64,000 nt of DNA from Miscanthus floridulus (GCF_019320115.1 NC_089583.1:82849928-82913927), one strand, 5' to 3'; counted from the first letter of the stretch, positions 1 to 12,770 are shown. The notes: generated from the sequence alone by a model not told the origin. Made by a program: numbers and translations.

Positions 1-473
1 CGGCATTCCCGAGCCTGTTGACCCCTAGGAGCGGACGGTCTACCGAAACCTTCGGGCGCTGGTAGAAGCCATCGCCGTTCAACAGGCAGAAAGCTTCGTG
101 TCATGACTCCGACACGCGCCCTCTCTCCCTACTAGGGGAGTGGGGACGTGCCAGACGGATCGCTCCATCCGCTTGCTACTACAGCCGCCAAACGCGGCTT
201 GGGAGGCAGCGGCCGCGCTGCGGTTTGGCCTAGCGCCTGCTCTACACCTGACCACCGGTACGCGAAACGGCCCGGTCCGCACCAAGACGCTCACAGCATC
301 ATCAGCAACCGGCATCGAGCCTGGCATGATGATGACGTCCACTAGGTGGCGATGAGGGCAGGCGACACGGGTCCTGGCCAAATCATCGAGGGGAGCGGTG
401 AAACGCGCCCCAGGCATGGTTGCTGGTCTAGACGACCGGAGTCCTAGCCCTGAGGGCCTAGGACCACGGGCCT
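1..473 (+). other. 5' internal region of the retrotransposon, no resolvable ORF
   Basis: Short ORFs exist on both strands but none resembles a known domain. By position this should be the leader and N-terminal gag segment of the Tat/Retand element, which is poorly conserved. No LTR end or primer-binding site was found, so the 5' LTR is further left. Confidence 0.5.
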
Positions 474-1360
474 TTGACCAGCGTATCTGAAGAGCGCCGT
501 TCCCACAGTGCTTCTGACCGGCCACCAACATCACCAAGTACACCAGGGGAGACAAACCCCGGTATTTGGCTCGAAGATTTCTGGCTCGCCTGCCGAGCTG
601 GAGGGGTGGATGATGACTATTTCATCATTCAGTATCTTCCCATCTACATGGGGGAACATGTTCAGGCATGGCTTAAATTCCTCCCACACGATAGCATCCA
701 TGACTGGGCGGACCTCAAGAGGGTTTTCGTCGGAAATTTCCAAGGGACGTATGTCCGCCCTGGTAACTCCTGGGACCTCAAGAGCTACCAGTAGGAGCCC
801 AGCAAGTCCCTGCGGGATTACATCCATAGGTTCTCCCAATGATACAACTCCCTCCCTAATGTCATCGACACGAACATCATCAGTTTGTTCCTCTTCGGGA
901 TGACCTACGAGTCCCTAATTCACAAGCTTGGCTGCCTGAAGCCCCATACCACCTGCGACCTGCTTGACATCGCCACTAACCATGCCTCCGGCGAGGAGGC
1001 GGTCAGAGTGGTCTTCAATGGAGGCTAGGACAAAGGCAAGGCCAAGCGCGTGAACCAAGATGAGGGCCCCTACACATAGAGGGGCAAGAAGAACGAAAAG
1101 GATCGGCGCCGACCGGACAACACCGTGTTGGTCGCCGTGGCTGATCGCACGGGCAAGCAGCCCCAACAGGGACTACCTAACCAATTCAATAAGCTCATGG
1201 ATAGCCCATGCACCAACCATGTCTACCCCGTCAAACACCTCTACAAGGACTGCAAGCTCCTCAAACGTTTCCTACGACTAGGCCGGTGGGCCAAAAGAAG
1301 GAGTCGGCAAAGAAGCGGCAGCCAAGAAAGGAGGCATGGCGGGCAAGGACGGAGATGGCT
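474..1360 (+). pseudogene. gag: Retrotransposon gag (capsid-like), broken
   Basis: The Retrotrans_gag-type core is readable from about 540 to 1030: GIWLEDFWLACRAGG, then IHDWADLKRVFVGNFQGTYV, then (after an in-frame stop near 792) LRDYIHRFS, HKLGCLKP and LLDIATNHASGEEAV. A basic tail follows, with KDCKLLKRFLR near 1250. Gag would package the element RNA into cytoplasmic particles. At least three in-frame stops interrupt it. Assignment to the grass Tat/Retand gag family is by motif recognition. Confidence 0.85.
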
Positions 1361-1536
1361 TTCCTGACCCTGAGGAATGCATCATGATCTTTGGTGGATC
1401 CGACGCCATCTGGTCCAAGCGCTAGCACAAGGTGCACTATAGGGAGGCATGCGCCACCGAGACGGTCGTCCCCTCCTTCCTTAGCTGGTCGGAATCTCCT
1501 ATCACATTCGATTAGAAGGACCATCCCTCCCACGTT

Positions 1537-2124
1537 GTGAGACCAGGACGATACCCGCTCGTTGTTGACCCTATCGTCCGCAAGAAGTGCCTCACTAAGG
1601 TGCTGATGGATGGAGGCAGCGGCCTCAACATCCTCTATATTGACACCCTCAACGCCATGCGCATCCCAGGAGCGCAGGCATACCCGCTCGGGCAGATTGA
1701 CCTGCCCGTCACGTTTGGCAACCGAGCCAACTTCTGCTCGGAGGTCCTCACCTTCGAAGTGGTAGACTTTCTAGGGTCCTACCACGCCATCTTGGGGCGG
1801 CCATGCTATGCCTAATTTATGGCAATCCCCAACTACACCTACCTCAAGCTGAAGATGCTGGGACCTAACGACATCATCACCGTGAGCAGTGCCTTCACGA
1901 ACGCCTTCACGTGCAACCGTGAGCATTTCGAGCTCACCACTGTGGTCATCAACTCATTCGAGCTTCCGTGGCTCGGGGAGTCATCGACCCCAGCAGTCCC
2001 AGACTACAACAAACCAAACTCCTCGACGGCCTTCCACCCGCTCGAGGAAACCAAGGCGGTGGGAATCGACCCCACCGACCCAACCAAGATGGTATGGATT
2101 GGGACCCAACTCCCAGCCAAATAG
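1537..2124 (+). pseudogene. Retrotransposon aspartic protease region
   Basis: After VVDPIVRKKCLTKVLMDGGSGLN comes ILYIDTLNAMRI, the single catalytic motif of Tat-lineage proteases (DGGS in place of the usual DTG/DSG). Further on, FEVVDFLGSYHAILGRP is the conserved C-terminal protease segment, ended by a stop at 1813-1815. Reading continues in frame from 1819 with YTYLKLKMLGP and the linker to RT. The protease would cut the Gag-Pol polyprotein; the ORF is interrupted, so it is a relic. Confidence 0.85.
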
Positions 2125-2127
2125 GAA

Positions 2128-3110
2128 AGCGAGCTCGTCGACTTCCTGCACGTCAATCATGATGTCTTCACATGGAAGCCATTTGACATGCCGGGCATAC
2201 CGTGGGACGTCGCCGAGCACGTGCTGCGCCTCATGCCAGGCTCAAAGCCTGCTAAGCAACGCCTGCGTCGTTTCGACGATGAGAGGAGTAGGGCCATAGG
2301 CGAAGAGATTGCCAAACTCCTGGTAGCCGGATTTATCAGAGAGGTATTCCACTCTGTCTGGCTTACCCATCCCGTTCTTATTAAAAAGAAGACCGGGAAA
2401 TGGAGAATGTGTGTTGATTATACTGGCCTCAACAAAGCATGTCCAAAGGATCACTTTCCTTTGCCGCGCATAGACCAGATAGTCGACTCCACCTCGGGTT
2501 GCGAGATCCTATCCTTTTGGGATGCCTACTCAGGCTATCACCAGATCAGTGATGAAAGAGTCCGATCAGCTCGCAACCTTGTTCATCACCCCATATGGTT
2601 CGTACTACTATGTAACCATGCCTTTCAGCCTGAAGAATGCTGGCGTCCACCTACCAAAGGTGCATGCAGCAATGCTTCGCCTACCAAATTGACCCTACTC
2701 ATCAGCCTGATCAAGCCGAGCAGGCCAAAATCAACAATCGACGTCTATGTTGATGACATAGTGGTCAAAACGGCTCAAGCTTGCGACCTAATCGCAAACT
2801 TGGCCGCAACAGTTAGTGAACCTCCTGAAGGTTCAACATCAGATTGAATCCTGAGAAATGTGTTTTTGGGGTTCCAAAGGGGAAGCTACTAGGATACATT
2901 GTATCCGAGCGCTGGCATCAAGGCCAACCTCGAAAAGATCATGGACATTTCCAACATGGGCCCCATATGCAACATCAAGGGCATACAAAGGCTCACCGGC
3001 TATCTGGCTACCCTAAGCCGATTCATCTCCTAGCTCGGCGAACGAGGGATACCACTCTACAAGCTCCTAAAAAAGACGAACGCCTTCGTTTGGACTGAGG
3101 AAGCTTAGCA
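2128..3110 (+). pseudogene. Retrotransposon reverse transcriptase, frameshifted
   Basis: RT motifs follow in order: AEHVLRLMPGSKPAKQRLRR (finger region), AKLLVAGFIREVFHSVWL, KKKTGKWRMCVDYTGLNKAC (motif A region), LPRIDQIVDSTSG, then FWDAYSGYHQI, where the usual LD has become WD. The catalytic box YVDDIVVKT is intact at about 2746-2772. A frameshift follows, and the connection resumes at 2844 with NPEKCVFGVPKGKLLGYIVS. Further frame breaks run to about 3110. It is clearly an RT relic of the Ty3 Tat lineage. Confidence 0.9.
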
Positions 3111-4180
3111 GGCTCTGGAGAGCCTCAAAGCATCCCTAACATCGGCCCCAATCCTCGTCGCTCCTGAACAGGGAGAACCCCTCCTCCTCTATGTCGCAGC
3201 TAGCAACCATGTGGTAAGCGCCGCCCTTGTCGTCAAAAGGGAGGAGCCAGGACACCACCTTAAGGTCCAGTAGCCCGTATACTTCATCGAAGAGGTACTC
3301 ACCGACCCCAAGGTCCGGTACGCCTAGGTGTAGAAACTCCTATACGCCGTACTAATGGTGACCCTGGAGCCCCTGTGCTATTTCACCGACCACAAAGTTG
3401 CAGTCGTCACTTCATACCCGCTCGGGGACATCATCCGCAACCATGACGCCATAGGACAGATCTCCAAGTGGGCACTCAAACTCATGGGCCATGACATTAG
3501 GTATATCCCCCGTACTGCCATTAAGTCTCAAGCTCTCATAGATTTTATTGCCAAATGGACGGAGGTCCAGCTACCGACCCCAGACGTCACCCACGAGTAC
3601 TAGGACAATATACTTTGATGGATCCGTCATGGCATCCGGCTCAGGGGCTAGAGTGGTTCTAATCTCCCTAGATGGAGTAGGCTCCGCTATGCCATTCGCC
3701 TTTACTTTTAGCCTCAAACAACGCCACAGAGTATGAGGCCCTCATCAACGGACTACGCATCACCATCGAACTTGGTGCTACACGACTCTACATTCATGGC
3801 GACTTAGAGCTGGTCATCGATCAGGTCATGAAGGAGTCTTCTTGCAAAAGCCCCCTCATGGTAGCATACTGTCAAGAGGTGTGTAAGCTTGTGGACAAAT
3901 TCTAGGGAATTGAGCTACATCATGTCCTCCGAAAGGACAATGATGCCGCCGATTTTCTCACAAAATTGGCCGTCAGGCGAGATCCATCCACGAGCGGGAT
4001 CTTCATCAACAATCTCCACGAGCCGTTCGCTCGTGTCCTGGAAGGTTCGATCCAGACACACCACGATGCTAAGCCAGTGCCTGGGGGCTCTGACCCCAGT
4101 GCCTCTATGACAACGTCACCCGCCGATGTCGCCGTGTTGGCACTCGATCAATCCGACTAGCGAGCGCCGCTACTCGCCTA
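3111..4180 (+). pseudogene. Retrotransposon RNase H domains (duplicated RH of Tat lineage), broken
   Basis: The segment 3111-3600 has the Ty3 RNase H stretch (LLLYVAASNHVVSAALVV, then YFTDHKVAVVTSYPLGDIIRN and GQISKWALKLMGHDIRY). After AKWTEV the text IYFDGSVMASGSGA (3604-3648) is the start of a second RNase H domain, the Tat-lineage hallmark, followed by ALINGLRI and VIDQVMKES. Stops and frameshifts occur throughout. RNase H would remove RNA from the RNA/DNA hybrid during reverse transcription. Confidence 0.8.
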
Positions 4181-4796
4181 CCTCCTCGAGGACATTCTCC
4201 CATCCGAAAGGACCTAAGCACGATGAATCGCCCGATGCGCCAAGACCTTCGTCAAGATTGGAAACGAACTCTACAAACAAAGTCTGTCGGGAATACTCAT
4301 GAAGTGCATCTCGACCGACCGAGGGAAGCAACTCCTCCTTGAGATCCATGCCAGAATCTATGGACATCACATGGCAACAAGGTCGCTGGTCGGAAAAGCC
4401 TTTCGCCAAGGTTTTTACTGGTCCACCGCACTATAAGATGTAGAGGAGGTCATTCGCAGGTGTGAAGGATGCTAGTTCTATGCTCGACAAACCCATTTGC
4501 CAGCACAAGAGCTCCAAACCATCCCCATCACTTGGCCATTCGTGGTCTGGGGCCTCGACATGGTAGGACCCCTCAAAAATGGCCCAGGCGGCTTCACTCA
4601 CCTACTCGTGGTGATCAATAAGTTCACCAAGTGGATAGAGGCCAAGCCCATCACCAACATCTACTCAGAAGAGGCGGTCAAATTCTTCCTTGACATCATC
4701 TACCGGTTCGGCGTTCCTAACTACATCATCACTGACCACGGGACTAACTTCACCAGGAAGAAGTCCCTGGACTTTGGTGATGGATACAACATCAGG
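4181..4796 (+). pseudogene. Retrotransposon integrase, first part (up to nested LTR)
   Basis: The zinc-binding region is readable near 4350-4480 (IYGHHMATRSLVGKAFRQGFYW, CEGC), then the catalytic core with GLDMVGPLKNGPGGFTHLL (first Asp) and IITDHGTNF (second Asp). Reading stops at 4796 where the solo LTR enters, and resumes at 8392. The 5 bases TCAGG at 4792-4796 are repeated at 8387-8391 as the target-site duplication. Confidence 0.88.
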
Positions 4797-7700
4797 TGTG
4801 GTAGAACCTCCTAAATTATAGGACCCACATGCACTTGTCACTGTCCAACGACCTTTGACAACAATGCATATGTTCCTGGTAACTTAAGAAGTCTGTCGGG
4901 TGTCCTCGGGGAACCCCGAATCATCCACGATTTCCAAGCAGGATCACATTACAAAGTTATTGCAGTATTACAACATTTATTCAAATATCGACACCAGAGT
5001 AAAAAACAGCGGAAGTCTTACGGTAACATAGTTTACAAACTAGTTGTTTCAAACCTTACAAACTAAGTTCGATAATTATTACAAACCATAGTAGTAGTGG
5101 AGTGGCATAATTAACATATACATTACATACAAAATAAACATCCTACCCAGGGATCACACATTTACTTCTTATCGTTAGAATGAACAATAGTCATGCAGTA
5201 TGATCCAAAACAGATCTGCTCATGAGGCTCACCTGCAACAAGGGTCAACGAACTCTGAGTATAAAAGTACTCAACAAGACTTAACCAAAATATTAACTGA
5301 TAAACTTAAGAATGCAGGCTCAGGGATTCAAGGTATAGCTTTACAATGATCAAAGTCCTTTTGCGTAAAAGCTCTTTTAACAAAATTCTTTATATAGAAA
5401 ACTTCATAAGAATTATATACAAAGCTGACACGATCCGTGTTGAGATCATGAAACTTTATATCCAACACCTTCATAAGACTTATTCGAGTTCTAGTTATTA
5501 ATACTATGATGATGAACAGTGAGTTGAGTCTCCATAACCGAGGAGCAACGACGATTCGAACCAATTATAAACCCAGCTGGGAATTCTAGACCACACGACA
5601 TATGCAGGTCCCCGACCTACATATACCAACCTACCCTCGGATCCTCTAAAACAAGAATGGGTCCACACCACCCGAGAATACAGTACTCCACCATTCCAGC
5701 CCATGGCCATGTGGGTACATGCTATTCTCGCCATCTCTCCACTCCTAGTGCGCGAGTAGCCATTCTCATAATAGAATAGCTGAGCAAAGGCTTACCGGAG
5801 TATGTGGTTAGTACTACAAATTCTCACCTCATGCAATTCAATAACGGACGTGCCTTGATCGACACAGGCGGAAAGACCCCGCTCACAAGACCTCCATGTC
5901 TGGTGGCTCATACTCACCGAGTCCGCCCGGTCTAGATTTATTACTCCACATTCCCATATCACATGCTAACATAATTAACCAATGTTCCATTTAAAACTTG
6001 CAGGTGGCAGGTAGTCACCCGACTTTCATTGTTCTATGCATAGCTAAGCAAAACTAGGCATATACGAGTTTAAAACTGGTAATATGGTAAATATGGAATA
6101 ACAAGGGTGGTAATGCACCAATTAGGCTCTTACTTAACTCCTAATCACTTAATGGAGTAACGGAAAGCAAAAGCGAAATTAATTTATAAAACACAAGGTA
6201 GGGTTGTATGCATCCGGGGCTTGCCTTCGTTGACGGAAAAGTCCGGTTCCTGCGACGTTTCACAAGTATTCGATCCGACCTCAACAGATGGATTAACCTC
6301 CTCAACAACTTGATTAACTACCATGTGTTCACCTTCGTTCACTACATGTAATAACAATGCCATGTTTAACATGATGCGGAATATGGAACATGATGCTCGA
6401 TGATGGATGCAAAAATTAACAATTTGAATACAACTTTCCTTCGCGGTACAGTTGCAAGTCAAATAACTAAATCTTTTTCGTAACACATACATCAATTGCC
6501 AAGGATCATTATCAACTAATGACCCAAGGTCATCACTTAATCCAAAATTGCAAACAAAACCTAAATCATTAAAGGTTACTATTTGCTTTTATGAATTAAT
6601 TATTTAATTCAAAATTATGAAATAAATCAACTTATTCTAATTGAGCTAAAAATTTTAGTAAATGTTCATTACATGATAAGTAAGTGGCAAAACAAATTTC
6701 ATAATTTTTGGACAATTAAATAAGCCTAGAAAAATCATGGAAATCCATTTATTAATAAATTGAGCAATTTTTATCACTTTCAAAAAGTGCTGAAAAACAA
6801 TATTTCATATTTTTATTAAATAATATATATCACAGAGGAGTCACACAAAAATTTTCATAATTTTTGGAGCTCTAAATAAATCTACACAAAAATAACAAAA
6901 ACAAACACTATTCATTCAAATCTGAAAATAGAAAAATCCATTTGAACGCTGAGTCACTGACAACGGGTCCCACCTGTCATCCCTAACCTCGCGCGTTTGA
7001 CCACAACGGCGACGGCGCTGACCGACGTAAACTCGTCGACGGTGAGTCCAAAGGCGACGGCCAACGTACCAAAATGATCACCAAGACTAGGCGCATCGAT
7101 TGACGTCCCTACCAGCACTGTTTACGGCCCTATACTAGCTCGTCGTCGGCCACGGCGGATGCGGTGGCACGGCAGCGCTACGCTGGCGGTGTGCGACCGG
7201 TAGAGCTCAAACAAGGGATCCAAGAAGCACCGGTGGCTCACCCCGAACGCGTTGAAGCAAGGAGCGAGGTCGGAGAAGCAACGGAGAGGCGTGACGACGA
7301 TCACGGTGATCACGGCGGAGCAAAGATCATTGGTGAGGAAGAACTGGCGACTGCAGTGATCAAAACGAGCAAGCAACACAGGATTAAGTACCACAGCATC
7401 GAGACGAAGCCATAGGTACACCGATCAAGGCCAACGGCTCACCGGAGTAGGCTGGCCGCGGTGAAACAGAGTCCCGGGTGAGGTTGCCGGCCGCGAGGAA
7501 GAAAGCAACGAATGGCGAACTCACGGCAAAATCAATCGACCAGAGCTAGCTAGCTGGGTGCGTAAGGAAACTGCGAAGCTATCTAGCACTATGCCTGTGA
7601 TGACGTAGATGCAGGTTCAACGGCGAGGGCTCGACGGAGCTACGGCGGCGGTGACTGGAAAATAGAGAAGAGAAAACGAAGAACGGCGACGGTGGCTGGC

Positions 7701-8386
7701 TTATAACGCGACCAAGGAAGCACAAAGAAGCCACACAGAAGCTGTTTCCTGTGCCAGCGTGACGCCAAGGACGGCCACGACGCGCCTGGAACGCCGAAGA
7801 AGGTCGCCGGCGGTGTAGCGCAAGCGGTGAACACTGTTCATCGAAATTACAGAATTGCAATTCACCAAATTTCACAAATTACTCCCAAATTTTCATAACA
7901 ACTCAAAAATCTCCAAAAACAAAAGTTGTTCAAAATCAAAAGTTCTACAACTTTGCTTTTATAACCATCTCCTAATTCGGTCTAGATTTTGAAATGAACT
8001 TTTGAATTTGAATAGGGAAATTTAACGAATTACGCCTTTTTGAATTACTCGAAATTTTTCTAAACAACTTGAAAAACTCCAAAGACAAACTTTGTATAAC
8101 TTGCCAAGCTCTACACTTTTGCTTTTAGACTCAACCCCAAAATATGCTTAGATTTTTAAATAGATTTTCAGGGTAGGATTTAAATGCTGAAAAGCGAGTT
8201 TTTCTCGAAAAATTCAAAATCCAAACAAACTTTGAATGTGAGTCAAACAATACAATGCAACACATACCACATAAATATAAACTTGTTTTAGTGTATGCAT
8301 CTCCAAGTTTTCACCAAATGCTAAATGCTTTGCAATGCATATGATGACATGTCAGATTTTAATATTTAAACACCCGAGGTGTTACA
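4797..8386 (-). mobile_element. Solo LTR, about 3.6 kb, Tekay/Del-like chromovirus type
   Basis: The insert begins TGTGGTAGAACC and ends GAGGTGTTACA and is flanked on both sides by TCAGG (4792-4796 and 8387-8391), the exact 5-bp duplication expected of LTR elements. Read on the - strand it runs from TGTAACACCTCGGG to GGTTCTACCACA. No gag or pol motifs occur inside, so it is a solo LTR left by recombination, or less likely a non-coding element. The LTR at 59529 and 62577 starts with a very similar sequence (TGTGGCAGAACC) and shares an internal 'CACCAGAGTA...ACAGCGGAA' segment, so it is a distant relative. Clade name rests on LTR style and length only. Confidence 0.85.
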
Positions 8387-8988
8387 TCAGGATTGACTAG
8401 GCCTCGATCGGACACCCATGTACTAATGGTCAGGTCAAGCATGCCAATGGCATGGTCCTCCAAGGACTTAAGCCACACATCTTCGACTAACTCAACAAGT
8501 ACATCGGATGATGGATTGTAGAGGTCCCGGTGATCCTTTGGAGCCTGAGAACAACCCTGAACCGATCCACAGGGTTCACGCCCTTCTTCCTAGCCTACGG
8601 AGCTGAAGCAGTGCTGCCTTCCGACCTTGACCATGGCGCCCCAAGAGTGAAGGCTTTCGACCATGACCGAGCCATGAAGGCTCAGCAAGACATAGTCGAC
8701 CTGCTCGAGGAGGCCCACGAGATGACCGTCATCCGCTCCGCTCGCTACCAGCAAACTCTTCGTAGGTACCACAAAAGGAAGATAAGGGGGAGAATCCTCA
8801 AAGTCGGTGATCTCGTGCTTCGAAGGACCCAATCGACGAAGAAAAAACATAAACTCTCTCCACCATAGGAAGGACCCTATACGGTGACCAAAGTAATCTA
8901 ACCGGGCACCTACCAATTGCAGGATGACAACGGCAATGTTCTCACCAACACTTGGAACATTAAACAGCTACGTCATTTTCCCCCGTAA
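8387..8988 (+). pseudogene. Retrotransposon integrase, second part; catalytic Glu replaced
   Basis: This is the continuation of the core after the nested LTR: CTNGQVKHANGMVLQGLKPH, where the usual NGQVERANG carries the third catalytic residue. Here the Glu codon reads AAG (Lys). Then come LRTTLNRSTGFTPFFLAYGAEAVLP and the C-terminal GDLVLRRTQ and GPYTVTKV segments, ending TWNIKQLRHFPP before a stop near 8988. Combined with several stops, the integrase is dead. The E-to-K change is read directly. Confidence 0.88.
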
Positions 8989-9550
8989 ATTTGGTCTTAC
9001 CGCTTTTTAGTCAACACTTGCTCCTGTAAAGCACCCCAGCCCGGACATTTTTAGTCTGGGTCGCTCAGGGGCTCCATAAGGGTGCAATACTAAATACTAC
9101 CTCTCTTTCTTACTATCACATGGTAGAAACTTTTTACCCAAACAAAAGGGCACTCCATTCCTTTGATTACCCTACGTAATTGTGTTCTTACTCCTAACCG
9201 AACACACCCCTCCATGACCTACGGTTATGAGCAGCCGAGCCCCGCGGGTCATGCCCAGGTTCTTAAAAGCTGCAGCCTATGGAACGAACGGGCGGGTGCG
9301 AAAAAGAAAGGATAAAAACAAAGCTATGCTAGGATAAAAAATAAGGAACAGATAGTGACTCTATCACAAAAACAGAACTAATGTATTCATTGATATAGAA
9401 ACTATTCAAACACGGGGGCTCTCCCAAACTTAACGATTACATTTGCTGACTACTTCTACTCCAAATACTACTGTGGCCGCTCGATAGCATCGGCTAACGC
9501 CAAAGGAGAAGCCACGACACACGCTGTCGGACATAACCACCGTCGCAAGG

Positions 9551-9658
9551 GCCCCGCCTAGTTTCGCTCCCTCGACTTTGGCGAGTGCAACAGGTACCTC
9601 AAGGGACCTGCCTGGTTCTGCTCCCTCGACTTCGGCAAGTGCAACGGGTACCTCAAGG
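9551..9658. repeat. Tandem repeat, 54 bp x 2
   Basis: Two adjacent imperfect copies (9551-9604 and 9605-9658) share CTCCCTCGACTT and AGTGCAAC, with GGTACCTCAAGG at each end. They lie in the non-coding 3' part of the retrotransposon. Confidence 0.8.
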
Positions 9659-11339
9659 GCGTCACACCCATAGATGCTCAGTAGAAGAGCATGGAGCTCC
9701 TGACCTTCTCATGCAGTTGAGGTAGCTCCTGGGCAGGGATGCTGCCACCGAGGTATGGCCACCATGGCTAGAAGAGATCTCATCAAACTTTATGAACTGG
9801 CCAACCTGAGCAGCTACAGGCACGGAACCCTCCACTAGCATGATCCTAGGCAGCTTCCCCTTTGACAAAGCTCACCCGGTGAAGATCCACCGGAAAGAAT
9901 CCACGCATGGCTCCATCCTAAAAAGGCCTCGTAGATGAATCCAGCGCGCCACCCCCTTCGGCGGAAGCCACCCCTTCTTAGGCAAAGACAGCTAGCACCA
10001 CCTCAGGCAGCCTCTAGCTTGACATTGCGCTCTAGATTCACGAAGGGATCTATGAGTCCTCCCCCTCGCTTACCCTCTCTCTCACTTAGGAACCGCCACA
10101 GGCATATAGGCACTCTCGATGAGGAGGAAGAAGGAGGAGAGGCGATAGTTGGAGAACATGCAAAAGACTATGATGAGAAGCCCTCTCCCTTCCCCTATCT
10201 AATGAGGAAAAGCGACAGCTAAAGAAGGGAAAAGGATCAAAGCAAAAAACTCTCTCCCTTCCCCCATTCAATGCAGACGTGAAACGATGGGACGTGCCCT
10301 GACCGATGGGACGTCCACTGACCGACGGAACGACGCCTGGTCAGACGGGACGTGGCCTAGGTATGGCCCACCACTACCACACATAGGGCACAAGAACCAA
10401 AGCGCCACCATGCGTAGGCAGCTCTCCACCTTCCCAGGTAGGACTTGAAAAAACCCAAAATAATGGGATCTCTGCCAAGAGAGACCATCGGGCTTCCTAA
10501 GTCAATCAAATGTCTTAGGAAAATGCCGAGAGATAGGTAAGGAGCAGAGGAACGCCCCATGTGGCCCATGCCGACTCTAGTCACGAACGACGAGCACGGG
10601 TCTCGATCGGACATTTCCGATTGGAGCTCTTCAAACCCCGTCACTCGAGTCATCAAGGTAACACTACCAACCCTCGCTATTTCTTTATATAATCATTCAT
10701 ACATTCGTACACGCATTCATTCCATACGCACTGTGCCTCCCGAATGATTCGGGCCCTAAATTGCCTGGGGGCTCAGGAACTAAGGCATCGCACGTGCAGT
10801 GAAATGCATTACAATGCTCCGTGTTGCATCACGAAGCGGCAGTTGCCTCATTCAACATGAGCAATGACCGATCGGGGTTCGAAGGCCAGCCCACAAAGGG
10901 CTCGAGGCCGCCTCGCGTCAAATAGAGCCAGGGAAGAAAACATAGATGAGCCCCGTGTGACCCTCGCCCAGTCTGCCCTGAAGCAGGACAGGATCATCTC
11001 AACCTTCTCGTTCGATCCAAAATCTCTCACTAAACCCACATAATCTCCATCGAGGGGAGGCCAGTGGGCCACTTGGGTCGGTCTCCTGGAACGACCCAGG
11101 TATCTACCGAGTTGCAGGTAAAGGAGCAATGGAATCTCATAAGAGGGCTATGCCTACCCTGTCATAAACTGACGGACCCGGATTCCACTCGATCATACCT
11201 GTTAGCAAACTCACTGAATGCGTCACTCGGGCCCAAGCGATCGAGGCAAGCGACAAAGCTCGGCCCCTCCGGTTGTGAGAAACCAAGGACAGGGTAACGC
11301 ACAAAAACTCAAACCGACCCCTACCAAGCCCAACGGGGC

Positions 11340-11795
11340 CCGGGGGCTCAAGATCCCAAAACTAACTGCCTCGGCTACGTGGGCTACACCTGAGGCCAAG
11401 ATCCATGAGCTTTGCCTCGCCCGATCCCTAAACTAACTGCCTCGGCTGCATGGGATGCACCGAGGCTAGGATCCGTGAGCTCCGCCTCATCCGATCCCAA
11501 AACGAACTACCTCGGCTGCGTGGGCTGCACCGACGCTAGGATCCACCACTCTGACTCGCCTGATCCCATGGCGCGCACCGACGCCAGGATCCGCGAGCTC
11601 CGTCTCGTCTAATCCCTAAAACTAACTACCTCAGCTTCGCGGGCTGCATCGACGCTAGGATCCATGACTCTGACTCGCCCGATCCCATAGTGCACAACGA
11701 CGCCAGGATCCACGACTCTGACTTGCCCAATCCCACGACGCGCACCGATGCCAGGATCCACAAGCTCCGTCTCGCCCGATCCCTAAACTAACCGC
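11340..11795. repeat. Degenerate tandem array around GATCC-rich units
   Basis: At least six imperfect units alternate 'CCTCGGCTGCGTGGGCTGCACC', 'GACGCCAGGATCC' and 'GAGCTCCGCCTCGCCCGATCC' type blocks. The main spacing is near 85 bp, with shorter sub-units toward the right end. The array is inside the retrotransposon between pol and the 3' LTR. A second short pair lies just downstream at 11847-11880 and 11934-11967 (TAGACGATTCTAC ... ATCGCCC). Confidence 0.85.
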
Positions 11796-12494
11796 CGACC
11801 CCGTCTTGACTAAAATACATGCACACACGCCCGCTAAACAAAACCCCCTAGACGATTCTACCCAAATCGCCCAGGGGCTCGGGGGCTACACCCGTGGGTG
11901 CGCTCGCGCGCACCCGCCATTGAGACAAAAATCTCCTAGACGATTCTACTCGAATCGCCCGGGGGCTTGGGGGCTCCTATCATGTTCATAAACCAAGAGT
12001 CCCTTATGGACCGGCTTCCCAACAAAAGCTCAGCCTAATAGACAACGTTGCGAGCAATGTGCAACTCATGGGTTGGCCCAAATACCTAGATGACAGGCCA
12101 GAAGGACGATCCAATCTTCGACTGGAAGGCCTGGCCGGGGAGGAACAACGCCCGCTTCCGACTCTGGCCCACCTTTCTGACCGGAGCGTTCACTTCGGTC
12201 TCCAGCCCGCCTCCGGACGGCCACTCCGACTGGAAGGTCCTGACTCAACACCACTTCTGACTCTGACCCGCTCCTCCAAGCGAGGATGCGCCGAACCCTT
12301 GCTTACAGCTCCTCTCCGGGTAGTGCAATCAGAGTCGACTAGGACCAACCGACCGGGGACACCTGCTCGGTAAGGACTAGGAAACAGACAGAGAAAGTAA
12401 GGCATCGCACTCAAGTCAACCGCAATACCAAGGACCGTACCCTATACACCTACAGGACAGTACTCTGTGACCTCCCTGACATGATAGAACCCAA

Positions 12495-12770
12495 GCAGTG
12501 TTGTTGGCGCCAACATTTCCCCTACATTGTTGTGGGCGCCGTCAACTCCCATACCAGACAAATATGGTAAGGCTCCCCCCCACGTGCCTCTGAGGCATCG
12601 ACAGTGTTGTGGGCGTCGACATTTACCGTGCCAGATGAACATGGTAAAACCCCCTGCATGCCTCTCGGCATCAACAGTATAGCAGGTATCGATATCTGCC
12701 ATACCTGAAGAAGACGACGCAACCTCCCACGTGCATTTGACATTCAACAGTATTGTGGGCGCCTACCATC
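12495..12770. repeat. Tandem repeat in the LTR upstream part, about 85-90 bp period
   Basis: Three to four degenerate units share GTTGTGGGCGCC, CCATACCAGA, ATGGTAA and CACGTGCCTCTGAGGCATC-type blocks. They lie just upstream of the LTR TATA box, where promoter-region repeats are common in LTR retrotransposons. Confidence 0.75.

Larger units (their letters stand above)
8989..12400 (+). other. Non-coding 3' internal region of the Tat/Retand element
   Basis: No pol-like frame continues past 8988. The stretch has repeated motifs of the type GGGGGCT and several small tandem repeats, described separately. Tat-lineage elements often carry an antisense gene here. On the - strand at 9662-9868 a short open stretch (GKLPRIMLVEGSVPV) may be a fragment of one, but I cannot identify it. 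Confidence 0.5.

Noticed and set aside
7122..7421. ORFs inside the 3.6 kb solo LTR
   Set aside because: No domain content on either strand; LTR sequence of this family is non-coding.
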